Below are positions 8,657 to 16,368 of a stretch of 64,000 nt of DNA, piece after piece. The notes under the pieces were generated by a model. That model saw only the letters and a list, made by a program, of their open reading frames with translations. It ran no database searches and was not told where the DNA came from. Positions within the stretch are counted from its first letter, which is position 1; each line of letters begins with the position of its first letter. The position numbers were made by a program, and so were the translations under genes. Source of the stretch: a virus; the IMG/VR virus record IMGVR_UViG_3300022926_001804, positions 62,001-126,000 of that record, one strand, 5' to 3'.

Positions 8657-9577
8657 TTATTCCTTGTCTATAATAAACTGCTGGGCACTATTTCTACTAG
8701 GATTTTGATAAACTGTTTTAAAAAAAGCACTTTGTTCTTCAGTAAATGGCTGAATAGCAATTGGACATTCTAGTTCATTTACTAGGCGTGCGCCATGTAT
8801 AAAAATTTCGTCATGTAATACTTCTAGTGGCAACGCATCTCGGCCGGCCCATAGATCGTTTAAATATTTAAAATCTCTTACATTTACATAATCCCAATCA
8901 TCTAACATTGTAGCAACTAGACCTTCACGTGCTCCATAAATTGCCCAGTTTCCATTTGGAGTATCAGAACCAACCATTAACCAAATCCACAGTCTGTGTA
9001 AATTTTTCCAATGGCCAGAAAGGAAATTTTCTTTAGTAGGTTTAACACCTCGGTCTAATGCCATCTTTACACCTTCACGAAATCCAGCTCGCCATGCTTG
9101 ATGTGGCGTGGCGTTATTATACACATCACTATAGCAACTGTTCTGTTGAATGTATTGCAAGTCCCAACAAAAATCTACTTGGGCAGACTTATTATCTGGA
9201 TCGGCGTTTTCGTGTGTACGCATATTAAGCACATACTCTTTAGGCCAACATTTTAAACCGCCGTTGCCGTACATAAGTCCATTAATAGCATTTTTACCAC
9301 ACCAGCTAATAACACTATTTTCTAAATCTGTATGTTCGTCAAAGTCTAATACTTGATTAATAAAATCTGGACGAATTTTATTATCGCCATCAACTGTAAT
9401 AAATCGATCCGTTTCACTTAATTCAGCACATGCTTTATGTGCGGCATCACTACCTTCTACGCCATGCACACGTTTAGCCCAAGGTGCCTTAGTAAGCAAG
9501 TCAGCATAATTTTCTTCTGCATTAGGTTCATCATAACTCAAATATATAATATCTTGTTCTGCAATCTTTAACTTCAT
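8657..9577 (-). CDS. GT-A glycosyltransferase-like protein
   Basis: A 306-residue protein, paralogous to 6632-7330: both begin with a DI(V/I)-x-x-SY-x-EPNAE segment. The metal-binding D-x-D is in FITVDGDNKIRPDF (about residues 60-73). Further conserved blocks are GLMYGNGGLKCWP and TPHQAWRAGFREGVKMAL, the latter also recognisable in the paralogue. It overlaps the downstream end of the 9574-10095 gene by 4 bases. Likely a soluble sugar transferase of the same operon; donor and acceptor are unknown. Confidence 0.65.
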   Translation of the reverse strand: MKLKIAEQDIIYLSYDEPNAEENYADLLTKAPWAKRVHGVEGSDAAHKACAELSETDRFITVDGDNKIRPDFINQVLDFDEHTDLENSVISWCGKNAINGLMYGNGGLKCWPKEYVLNMRTHENADPDNKSAQVDFCWDLQYIQQNSCYSDVYNNATPHQAWRAGFREGVKMALDRGVKPTKENFLSGHWKNLHRLWIWLMVGSDTPNGNWAIYGAREGLVATMLDDWDYVNVRDFKYLNDLWAGRDALPLEVLHDEIFIHGARLVNELECPIAIQPFTEEQSAFFKTVYQNPSRNSAQQFIIDKE

Positions 9578-10095
9578 TTCTTTTCCTCATACACGCATCT
9601 AGTTATTTTGCTATTTGAATAAATGCTGTATTCATCTGGTACGTTTAAATCTACATGTTGTGTGTCACTTAAATTGAACTTAACTGACTTATACAAAAAA
9701 TGCGGATCTTCTTTTTTTGTTACACTAAACAGTATTTCTTCTTCTAACTTAGAGTCTACAAGACTCTGATTTGTACTAATATAACATAAATTATGTTGCT
9801 TGTCAACTGTAAATATTAGATCATGCAAACTATCATCAGATATATGCAATACTTTATTGAAAACAAATTTATCATTTATAGATATGTTCTTTTTTAACTT
9901 ATAAGTTTTAGTTATAATGTCAAACAGAACTCTGTAATCTTCCATTTTATCTTCATAGGACTGTATTGGTGCTATTTCTCTTTCGGTAACTTCAATATAT
10001 TCGTAGCCATCTTCAATGGAAGCCCCTACACTAAACAGTTCGCCTGTTTCTTTAACAAAACATGCATACTGTTTTCTATCCCAATTAGCATACAT
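9574..10095 (-). CDS. Unknown protein in glycosyltransferase operon
   Basis: A 173-residue protein when started at ATG 10095, which overlaps the stop of the upstream gene by 11 bases. A longer reading frame to 10149 exists but would overlap the neighbour more, and the inner start has the local context of a coupled gene. No family is recognised. The protein is polar and mixed alpha/beta, with no signal peptide or membrane segment. Its position between two glycosyltransferase-like genes suggests a role in the same modification pathway or as a structural acceptor; this is inference only. Confidence 0.6.
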   Translation of the reverse strand: MYANWDRKQYACFVKETGELFSVGASIEDGYEYIEVTEREIAPIQSYEDKMEDYRVLFDIITKTYKLKKNISINDKFVFNKVLHISDDSLHDLIFTVDKQHNLCYISTNQSLVDSKLEEEILFSVTKKEDPHFLYKSVKFNLSDTQHVDLNVPDEYSIYSNSKITRCVYEEKK

Positions 10096-10885
10096 TGTAT
10101 TTCTCCATAATTTGATTACAAAATTTATCTTCTGTATAATGAAATACACCTAACTGACTATAATTTCCTATTTTTAAGTTACATTCATCATCCATATAAT
10201 ACGGAATGTCATCTAACCAATTATCACTTGGATTACTCCAGTCTTGTACTTTTGATTTCATGTGAGTAAATGATAATAAGTTGCAAGAGTATTTTTCTAA
10301 ATTAGTATTTAAAACTGCTATTGCATGATTGATATCCATACTACTTAACCTAGGCTTTAATTTCTTTAAGTAAATATTGTAAAATTCCTCATGATTTTTA
10401 CAAACTAATTCTAGATGTTTATAATATTGTAATCCAATATCGTTCTTTTTAAAATAATGAAATGCACAATACACGTTTGGTAAGTTATTTTTTATAAATG
10501 CTTGTCTATAATAATTATCTTTAACTATAGTACCTTTATATGTTTGAACATTTGTAGTAAAGCATACGTCATATTTTTCTAAATAGGTCCAAACATGGTC
10601 TATATTAGATAAAAATATCATGTCAGTATCTAAAACAATAGTTTCTGTATAGGGAGTTACATGAAAGATTTTCCAACGATCTTCAGTACGATAAAAGTCG
10701 GTGCCAGATTGCCAAGGTATAGCAATTACATTATCAAATACATTACGATACTCATCTGGAAGTTTATCATTAGTAATAATAGAAACACTATTAATTTCTT
10801 GTGTTTTCTTAATACTCAATGCGCAAAGATATGCCTGTTTCACATAATCTTTGCCTGAAGCCATCATTACATATCCTTTAGACAT
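10085..10885 (-). CDS. GT8-like glycosyltransferase
   Basis: A 266-residue protein. The N-terminal DYVKQAYLCALSIKK segment and VLDTDMIFLSN (D-x-D at about residues 88-90) follow the pattern of GT8-type and related GT-A retaining glycosyltransferases. It is paralogous to its upstream neighbour 10878-11708: both begin MSKG, have DYVKQA, an FDNVI segment and L-D-T-D. It overlaps that neighbour by 8 bases. No membrane segment. The likely reaction is transfer of a sugar from a nucleotide-sugar; the acceptor is not known. Confidence 0.65.
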   Translation of the reverse strand: MSKGYVMMASGKDYVKQAYLCALSIKKTQEINSVSIITNDKLPDEYRNVFDNVIAIPWQSGTDFYRTEDRWKIFHVTPYTETIVLDTDMIFLSNIDHVWTYLEKYDVCFTTNVQTYKGTIVKDNYYRQAFIKNNLPNVYCAFHYFKKNDIGLQYYKHLELVCKNHEEFYNIYLKKLKPRLSSMDINHAIAVLNTNLEKYSCNLLSFTHMKSKVQDWSNPSDNWLDDIPYYMDDECNLKIGNYSQLGVFHYTEDKFCNQIMEKYNVC

Positions 10886-11708
10886 TTATTAACTTATCCA
10901 AACTAAATTTATTCATTACGTGTACATTCATATTATTTGTTGATGCTAATGTATACTCGCCATGAATATTCTCCTTTTCAAGAAGAAATGTTAATTGTTC
11001 ATCGTGTAGCTTATGTAAAATATCTCTATCTAGAGAATAATATAACTTTCCAGGCAACGATTTAGCCCAGTCTAAATCTTTAAATCCGTTCAGTATGTGT
11101 ATTGCAATACTAAACGCATGATCATTTCTAAAGTTACGAGATCCTAGATCATAAACATATTGATAATGTTCCCAATTGTTTACTACATAATTTAATATAG
11201 TAAAGAATGTTTTAATTTCTGGCGTTTTTTTAAAATAAAATATTGAAGCCCAATAAAATGGAATACCCTTATCATTAATATAATCAAATTCTTTATGCTT
11301 GCGCCATGATGCTACATCAATACATTCTTTATAGATTTGAAATTCATGGATGCTATCAAATGCGTGTTTCAATGTATCATTACAAATAATAATATCAGTG
11401 TCTAATACTAAGGTCTGATTATAAGGAGTTAACTCATAACTGTTAGACCTACCAAAATTTTTAAAATATAAAGTTTTATAAGTTTCTTGGCCGTTTCGAT
11501 ATCGTTTAAAATTATTATCTGAGTCGCTGATAGTAATAACGTTATCAAATATTTTTCTATAACTGCTATTAATTGCATCTGGAGTTGAAGTTACAACCGT
11601 AGTGGGCAAGTTTAAATGCTTGCGAATTCGATTAGCAAGCAAAACTGCTTGCTTTACATAATCAATTTCACCATTATTATTTGCAAAGCATAATACACCT
11701 TTACTCAT
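10878..11708 (-). CDS. GT8-like glycosyltransferase (tandem paralogue)
   Basis: A 276-residue protein paralogous to 10085-10885. Shared elements are MSKG at the start, IDYVKQAVLLANRIRK, KIFDNVITI and LVLDTDIIICND with the D-x-D motif at about residues 100-102. A FRNDHAFSIAIH segment near residue 190 fits the later conserved Asn-Asp/His block of these enzymes. It overlaps the upstream 115-residue gene by 8 bases. A soluble sugar transferase is likely. The duplication suggests two successive sugars or two acceptors. Confidence 0.65.
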   Translation of the reverse strand: MSKGVLCFANNNGEIDYVKQAVLLANRIRKHLNLPTTVVTSTPDAINSSYRKIFDNVITISDSDNNFKRYRNGQETYKTLYFKNFGRSNSYELTPYNQTLVLDTDIIICNDTLKHAFDSIHEFQIYKECIDVASWRKHKEFDYINDKGIPFYWASIFYFKKTPEIKTFFTILNYVVNNWEHYQYVYDLGSRNFRNDHAFSIAIHILNGFKDLDWAKSLPGKLYYSLDRDILHKLHDEQLTFLLEKENIHGEYTLASTNNMNVHVMNKFSLDKLINV

Positions 11709-12048
11709 TAACTAAGCCTTCAACATTTCTTTTAGCTGTAAGGATTGTGTATTCAGAATAGTATCTATTAGATGCTGTAACATATTGCTGTTTTGCTAAA
11801 TTAACAAACTGTTTTAGATCTTCGACTAATACTGGGGTGTCGTTATCATCTGTAATTACTGTTTTCTTAACATCGAGCATTAGTAGATTAGAAACAAAAG
11901 AAAATAACTCTTTTGAAACAGTGAATCTTCCGCCTAAGTGATACAGTACTAAGTCTTCTTGATATTTTTGTTGCAATAGTCGCTTTTGTGTACTAAGTGT
12001 CGCAGAAAAATTAGCAAACTCTAATGCTTTCTTTAGATCGTTATCCAT
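11701..12048 (-). CDS. Unknown 115-residue protein, first gene of the accessory operon
   Basis: A helical, charged 115-residue protein (LKKALEFANFSATLSTQKRLLQQKY at the N-terminus is coiled-coil-like; quoted only as position about 5-29). A good AGGAG ribosome-binding sequence lies seven bases before the ATG, and an ATTAAATAG element, a weak relative of the late promoter motif, lies at 12074-12082. It starts the chain of overlapping genes running to the left window edge. No family is recognised. It might be a fibre-associated chaperone or small virion protein given that fibre genes lie just upstream; this is a guess from position. Confidence 0.6.
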   Translation of the reverse strand: MDNDLKKALEFANFSATLSTQKRLLQQKYQEDLVLYHLGGRFTVSKELFSFVSNLLMLDVKKTVITDDNDTPVLVEDLKQFVNLAKQQYVTASNRYYSEYTILTAKRNVEGLVNE

Positions 12049-12083
12049 AGTTATACTCCTAGTTAAGTATAAACTATTTAATC

Positions 12084-12998
12084 TTAGAGGTTGTCAGTTG
12101 TATTGAAAGTTGGCGCTGGAACGTTAACACTACTTGCGTTATTTGGTCTTCTTTGTTGTATTGTACTTGTTGTTGTAGCCGTTACTGCTTCGTCAAAGTT
12201 GGGATTAGGGCCTTTATCTTCATTGAATGTAACACGGAACGTTAGTACTGCACCATTTTTCTGTGCTTCAACTAAGTAATCATTGGCTCCGTACGCACTT
12301 GCTGTCTTGTTAAACACTGCTGTATAAGAGCCAGGTAAGTTTGAATATCCATAATTAGTGCCAGTTGAACCGTTGCTTGTTGTACTTCTGCCAAATACTA
12401 CAGTTCCTACGCTAGTCATCAAATTTCTCCAGTCGTTGTTAATTGGAGTATTTCCTGAACCAATAGTACCACTTAGGTTAATAGTTCCGCCTGCGTTAAA
12501 AAATACACGCATATGTTCTGCACCACTAATTGTAGTTGTAGAACCGTCGCCGTTTGTTACAGCATAACCGGGGAACGTTACTGTAAATATGTGGTTAATA
12601 TCAGTTGACCAACTTGCAGTTCTTTGACTTGATGTTCCTGCCTGCAATCCTGTTTGGTTTGCATTAACATTGAGTCTTGCGCCTTGACATGTAATACTCA
12701 AGGATTCGTACTGTACATATCCTTCTTTTGATATAGTATTGCTTTCCTCAACAGTATCGCCTACTGATGGTTGTGCAATTTCTGTAGGTACTGCACCAGT
12801 TTGGTGTAGTCTAATTCTATACATGTCATTGTAAAGTTTGACCATGTCGGCAGCTTGCACTGTTGCGCCTGAAGAAATTGTAGCACTTTCAACTGCTTGT
12901 CCGTATCCTTCGTCTCCGGAACCGAGCCCTAAGACTGCGGCAATTCTTGCTCGAATAATGTTGTACCTTGCCGCGGTAATTGTATCGCCTACTGCCAT
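12084..12998 (-). CDS. Putative virion/fibre structural protein
   Basis: A 304-residue protein. The N-terminal 60 residues (TITAARYNIIRARIAAVLG) are helical and the rest is rich in Gly, Ser, Thr and Asn with strand-like repeats, as in phage appendage proteins. There is a GAGGAAAC ribosome-binding sequence before the ATG. It follows the fibre genes 13020-18450 in the same direction. No catalytic motif is visible. I recognise it only as the kind of protein found beside fibre genes in marine T4-like phages; the exact role is unknown. Confidence 0.6.
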   Translation of the reverse strand: MAVGDTITAARYNIIRARIAAVLGLGSGDEGYGQAVESATISSGATVQAADMVKLYNDMYRIRLHQTGAVPTEIAQPSVGDTVEESNTISKEGYVQYESLSITCQGARLNVNANQTGLQAGTSSQRTASWSTDINHIFTVTFPGYAVTNGDGSTTTISGAEHMRVFFNAGGTINLSGTIGSGNTPINNDWRNLMTSVGTVVFGRSTTSNGSTGTNYGYSNLPGSYTAVFNKTASAYGANDYLVEAQKNGAVLTFRVTFNEDKGPNPNFDEAVTATTTSTIQQRRPNNASSVNVPAPTFNTTDNL

Positions 12999-13019
12999 AA
13001 TATGTTTCCTCTTCTATAC

Positions 13020-14498
13020 TTATACTTTAAGTACGCACTCAACTAATTTTTCTGACTCTTCAGTGTTTGATTCCAATGCAATACCAACTAAATTTCCGCC
13101 ATTGATTACTGTATTTGCTGTACCGTTGTCTCCAACATATACTGCCTGTCCTTTTTTAACTGAACCTGTTACTCTTACAGGAACACGACCTTTTAGTGCA
13201 ATGTACTGTCCGTCTGCTTCTGAATTCATCATAAATGCAGGATCAGTCGATACAACACCAATTGCTATATCACCTACTTTTGTAGGTTCTACTTCGTGAT
13301 CAGGATGATCGCAAACTGCTACTACTGTACCAAATGGTAATTCTTCGTTTGTTGAATATTTTTCTGCTAAGTCAGCATATCTAGCACTAGTTGAAATACC
13401 ATTAAACACATTAGCAGATAAGTTACCTGAACTATCTCTAACTGCTACAGTATTATTTGTTGCGTTTACATCACCTGTTCTAAAGTTTGCACCAACTTGT
13501 AGGTTAGTTGCATTTGTAGCAAGACCGTTAAATGTAGTTGCGTACATGTTTCTAAACTTAAAGTTTGAAGTGCCAACGTCGTATGTTGTCGTAGATGTTG
13601 GAATTAGTCCAACAGCCGAAACATGGAATGGTTCAGTTGTTACGCCTCCAACAGATTTAACTCTAAACCTAATCTTTTGTCCAGTAGTATTCTCAATAAC
13701 ACCTTCGTCACCAGTTCCTGCTTGGTCAATATATACTGCTAAGTCGTTTGCCGCGCCGACTGTAAATCCAACATCGCCAAATCTAACAACACTAGTAAAA
13801 TTTGCGTTACCTGAAAGTGCATATGCCGAAGCTAGTTGACCGTTTAATCGGTCTGAATCAGTTGCAGTTCCCCAAAATCTATGAGTACTTGATGTAACAC
13901 CTGTTGATCCTGTGTTTCGTAAGGTAACACCTTGTCTAATTACATCAAAACCTGTAATTACATTCGAAGGATCTGTTTGGTCAATAGTAAATTCGGCATT
14001 ACTAATAATAAATTGTACGCCGTCTTCGACTGTACCTTTAATAATAGTTCTATTTGTTAGGGTAGTATCTCTTACTTGCGAAGTAACCATAGCTGTTACT
14101 GTATCACCAATAGATTGTGGACCAATTAGGACAAATCCACCGTCGCTATTTTGTGCATACAGTTGGTTATTTGATGTATCCCACCAAAAATCACCAGTAG
14201 TTAATCCAACTGGTTGTGTGCCGGATACTTCAGCTCCGCCTGTTGTTCTAAATTTTGTGCCGTCATAAAACTTGAGCTTCTTTAAGCTACTATCAAACCA
14301 AATCTGACCGCTTAATGGGTTAGCAGGTGAATTGCCGCTAGAGAAGTTTTCAAGTAAATGTACAAAGTTTTCGTTTTGAATTTCACCATAACCGGCATAG
14401 TTTTTACCTACTAACTTAATAGTAGTACTTTGGTCAATGGTTCCGTCCTCGACAGTGGCTAACTGTTGTCCATTTGTTAAATTAATTATATATGCCAT
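13020..14498 (-). CDS. Tail-fibre-like protein, short paralogue
   Basis: A 492-residue protein. Residues 1-90 form a module (start MAYIIN, then HLLENF and PLSGQIWFD) shared with the two upstream genes and likely for attachment to the virion. The middle is beta-rich with CONSTANT short Gly/Thr/Asn repeats. The C-terminal 120 residues, beginning SARYADLAEKY and containing GVVSTDPAFMMN, look like a folded head domain reminiscent of the G2-type autoproteolytic/chaperone domain of some appendages; that likeness is weak. A TATAAATA late promoter lies 29 bases upstream of the start. Confidence 0.75.
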   Translation of the reverse strand: MAYIINLTNGQQLATVEDGTIDQSTTIKLVGKNYAGYGEIQNENFVHLLENFSSGNSPANPLSGQIWFDSSLKKLKFYDGTKFRTTGGAEVSGTQPVGLTTGDFWWDTSNNQLYAQNSDGGFVLIGPQSIGDTVTAMVTSQVRDTTLTNRTIIKGTVEDGVQFIISNAEFTIDQTDPSNVITGFDVIRQGVTLRNTGSTGVTSSTHRFWGTATDSDRLNGQLASAYALSGNANFTSVVRFGDVGFTVGAANDLAVYIDQAGTGDEGVIENTTGQKIRFRVKSVGGVTTEPFHVSAVGLIPTSTTTYDVGTSNFKFRNMYATTFNGLATNATNLQVGANFRTGDVNATNNTVAVRDSSGNLSANVFNGISTSARYADLAEKYSTNEELPFGTVVAVCDHPDHEVEPTKVGDIAIGVVSTDPAFMMNSEADGQYIALKGRVPVRVTGSVKKGQAVYVGDNGTANTVINGGNLVGIALESNTEESEKLVECVLKV

Positions 14499-14526
14499 TT
14501 ACTAATACCCCTAATTGTGTTATATG

Positions 14527-14534
14527 TATTTATA
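14527..14534 (-). promoter_or_regulatory. T4-type late promoter TATAAATA
   Basis: Exact TATAAATA on the minus strand, 29 bases before the start of the 13020-14498 fibre gene; the stop codon of the upstream fibre gene lies within it. Confidence 0.75.
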
Positions 14535-16365
14535 CTAAAACGCCCGGAGTTAGGTCTTGCACATATGTCCATACTCCTCCTACTACTCTATACAGTTTTA
14601 ACGAACGTTGTACGGTTGAACTAATCGAACCAGTAGCGTTATTAAATGTAGCACTGTTAATTACACTTACAGATCCGTTGTCATTACCGCTGATATCTAA
14701 TGCTTGTACAATAGTTGTTGATTCATTAAACGCAGTGTCTAGTGCAGAACCTGTTAGCGTAGCTGTAGCACCTGTTGTAGTTGTGCAATGTATTCTTGCT
14801 TCTGTATTATCTTGTTTATTTCCTGATGGAACAATGTCATTTAAAATAATGCCAACATTAGTATTAAGTTGTGCGCCGGTTCCTAACCCTGTAACATCAA
14901 GAGTTAAAGGAATTACTTCTAAATTAATCTGACTGTCAACATAATTTTTTGTAGCAACATCTTGAGGAGCAACTGGATCTAATACATTTCTAATTTTTCT
15001 ACTAGTAACAAAATTTAAATCACCAGCAAGTGTTGCATTTAATCCGTTGCCGCTTCCGTCAACAGCATTAGTAACAACAGAAATACCGCCTGGAAAACTA
15101 ATATTGCCAATAGCTGCCGATGTCAGTGTACCTAACTGTGTAATACCACTTGCATTAGAGCCTGTAATAATATCAACCCCATTGAATTTAAGTGATCCTG
15201 ATCCTGTAATATTAATGCTTGTATTTGATGTCCACGCATTAGTTACATTTCGCCATAAAAATTCTTTGTTGCCGTTTGCCGACTTAACAATAATACCAGA
15301 TTCATCAACTTGTGCATCTGTTAATAATGTACTATCTCCTGCATCAGCAAGAGTAATACTTTTATCTTTAACAACAAGTTCTTCAGTTCCAATAGTAACA
15401 GTATCACCATCTACTATAAGACTTCCTGTAACTCTTAAATCGCCGCCAACATCTAATGTGTATGATGGATTATCATTATAAATTCCAACACGGCTATTCT
15501 GCGATTTAATACTTAGTGCATTTTGAATACCAGAACTATTACGCATTTGAATAGTATAATTTTGATTTGAAATTTCGTTTAGAGCAACAACGCCTTGACT
15601 AGTTACTTTTAAAACATGGTTCTCAGATAATCCTACTGTAAGTCCGCCGTTGTTTCTAACAATTAATGCACCAGTAGTTGTATCGTCACTATCACTTGCT
15701 AGGAACTGTCCGGCTCCTCGCTCTACTCCAGCATCATCAACTAGCTTTCTAGTATTGTTTGCTGTTCCAGCAAAAATAAAATCACTGTCAACAACGTTAA
15801 ATCCTTTAACTACATCTCCAGTAAAACCTGGAATTGTATCTACATTCTGTGGAGTGAATCCAATTTTACTCCATAAGCCAACTAAAGAGCCGCCAACCCA
15901 ATACTTAACAATAGTTCTACTTGTACCTGTACTATCAAGCACAGTAATAACTTGTGGGCCCGAGCGTCCTTGGAACGCATTATAAATAGGTCCTGCTAAT
16001 TCTAAATCAGTGCCGTCAAAAAAGTAAAGTTGATTAGAATCGTTGTTAATCCAAAGATCACCTGCAACCATTACTGGCTGTGTAGGTTGCACAATTGGGC
16101 CTCCGCCAGTTGTCCAGTTAGTTCCAGTGTAAACTTTTAATCTTGATACTGATGAATCCCACCAAATTTGCCCTGATAAAGGATTAGCTGGTGCTGATGA
16201 ACCTGAAAAGTTTTCTAGCAGTCTTATAAAGTTTTCGTTAAATGCTTCACCAAAACCCGAATATCCTTTTCCTACTAGTGTAATATCAGTAGTTGAAGCG
16301 TCAATTTGTCCATCTGCGAGATTAACTAATAATGCTCCGTTTGTTTTATTAATTTGATATGCCAT
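14530..16365 (-). CDS. Tail-fibre-like protein with shared N-terminal and central modules
   Basis: A 611-residue protein. The N-terminal module (MAYQIN, RLLENF, PLSGQIWWD) is the one shared with 13020-14498 and 16369-18450. A central block around residues 300-375 (VDGDTVTIGTEEL then VKDKSITLADAG) recurs in the fibre gene starting at 63103, some 47 kb away. The rest is beta-rich. KNYVDSQI near residue 475 is a short motif common in phage fibres. No cleavage or enzymatic motif is seen. Likely a trimeric receptor-binding or whisker-like component; which one is unknown. Confidence 0.75.
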   Translation of the reverse strand: MAYQINKTNGALLVNLADGQIDASTTDITLVGKGYSGFGEAFNENFIRLLENFSGSSAPANPLSGQIWWDSSVSRLKVYTGTNWTTGGGPIVQPTQPVMVAGDLWINNDSNQLYFFDGTDLELAGPIYNAFQGRSGPQVITVLDSTGTSRTIVKYWVGGSLVGLWSKIGFTPQNVDTIPGFTGDVVKGFNVVDSDFIFAGTANNTRKLVDDAGVERGAGQFLASDSDDTTTGALIVRNNGGLTVGLSENHVLKVTSQGVVALNEISNQNYTIQMRNSSGIQNALSIKSQNSRVGIYNDNPSYTLDVGGDLRVTGSLIVDGDTVTIGTEELVVKDKSITLADAGDSTLLTDAQVDESGIIVKSANGNKEFLWRNVTNAWTSNTSINITGSGSLKFNGVDIITGSNASGITQLGTLTSAAIGNISFPGGISVVTNAVDGSGNGLNATLAGDLNFVTSRKIRNVLDPVAPQDVATKNYVDSQINLEVIPLTLDVTGLGTGAQLNTNVGIILNDIVPSGNKQDNTEARIHCTTTTGATATLTGSALDTAFNESTTIVQALDISGNDNGSVSVINSATFNNATGSISSTVQRSLKLYRVVGGVWTYVQDLTPGVLV

Positions 16366-16368
16366 TTA

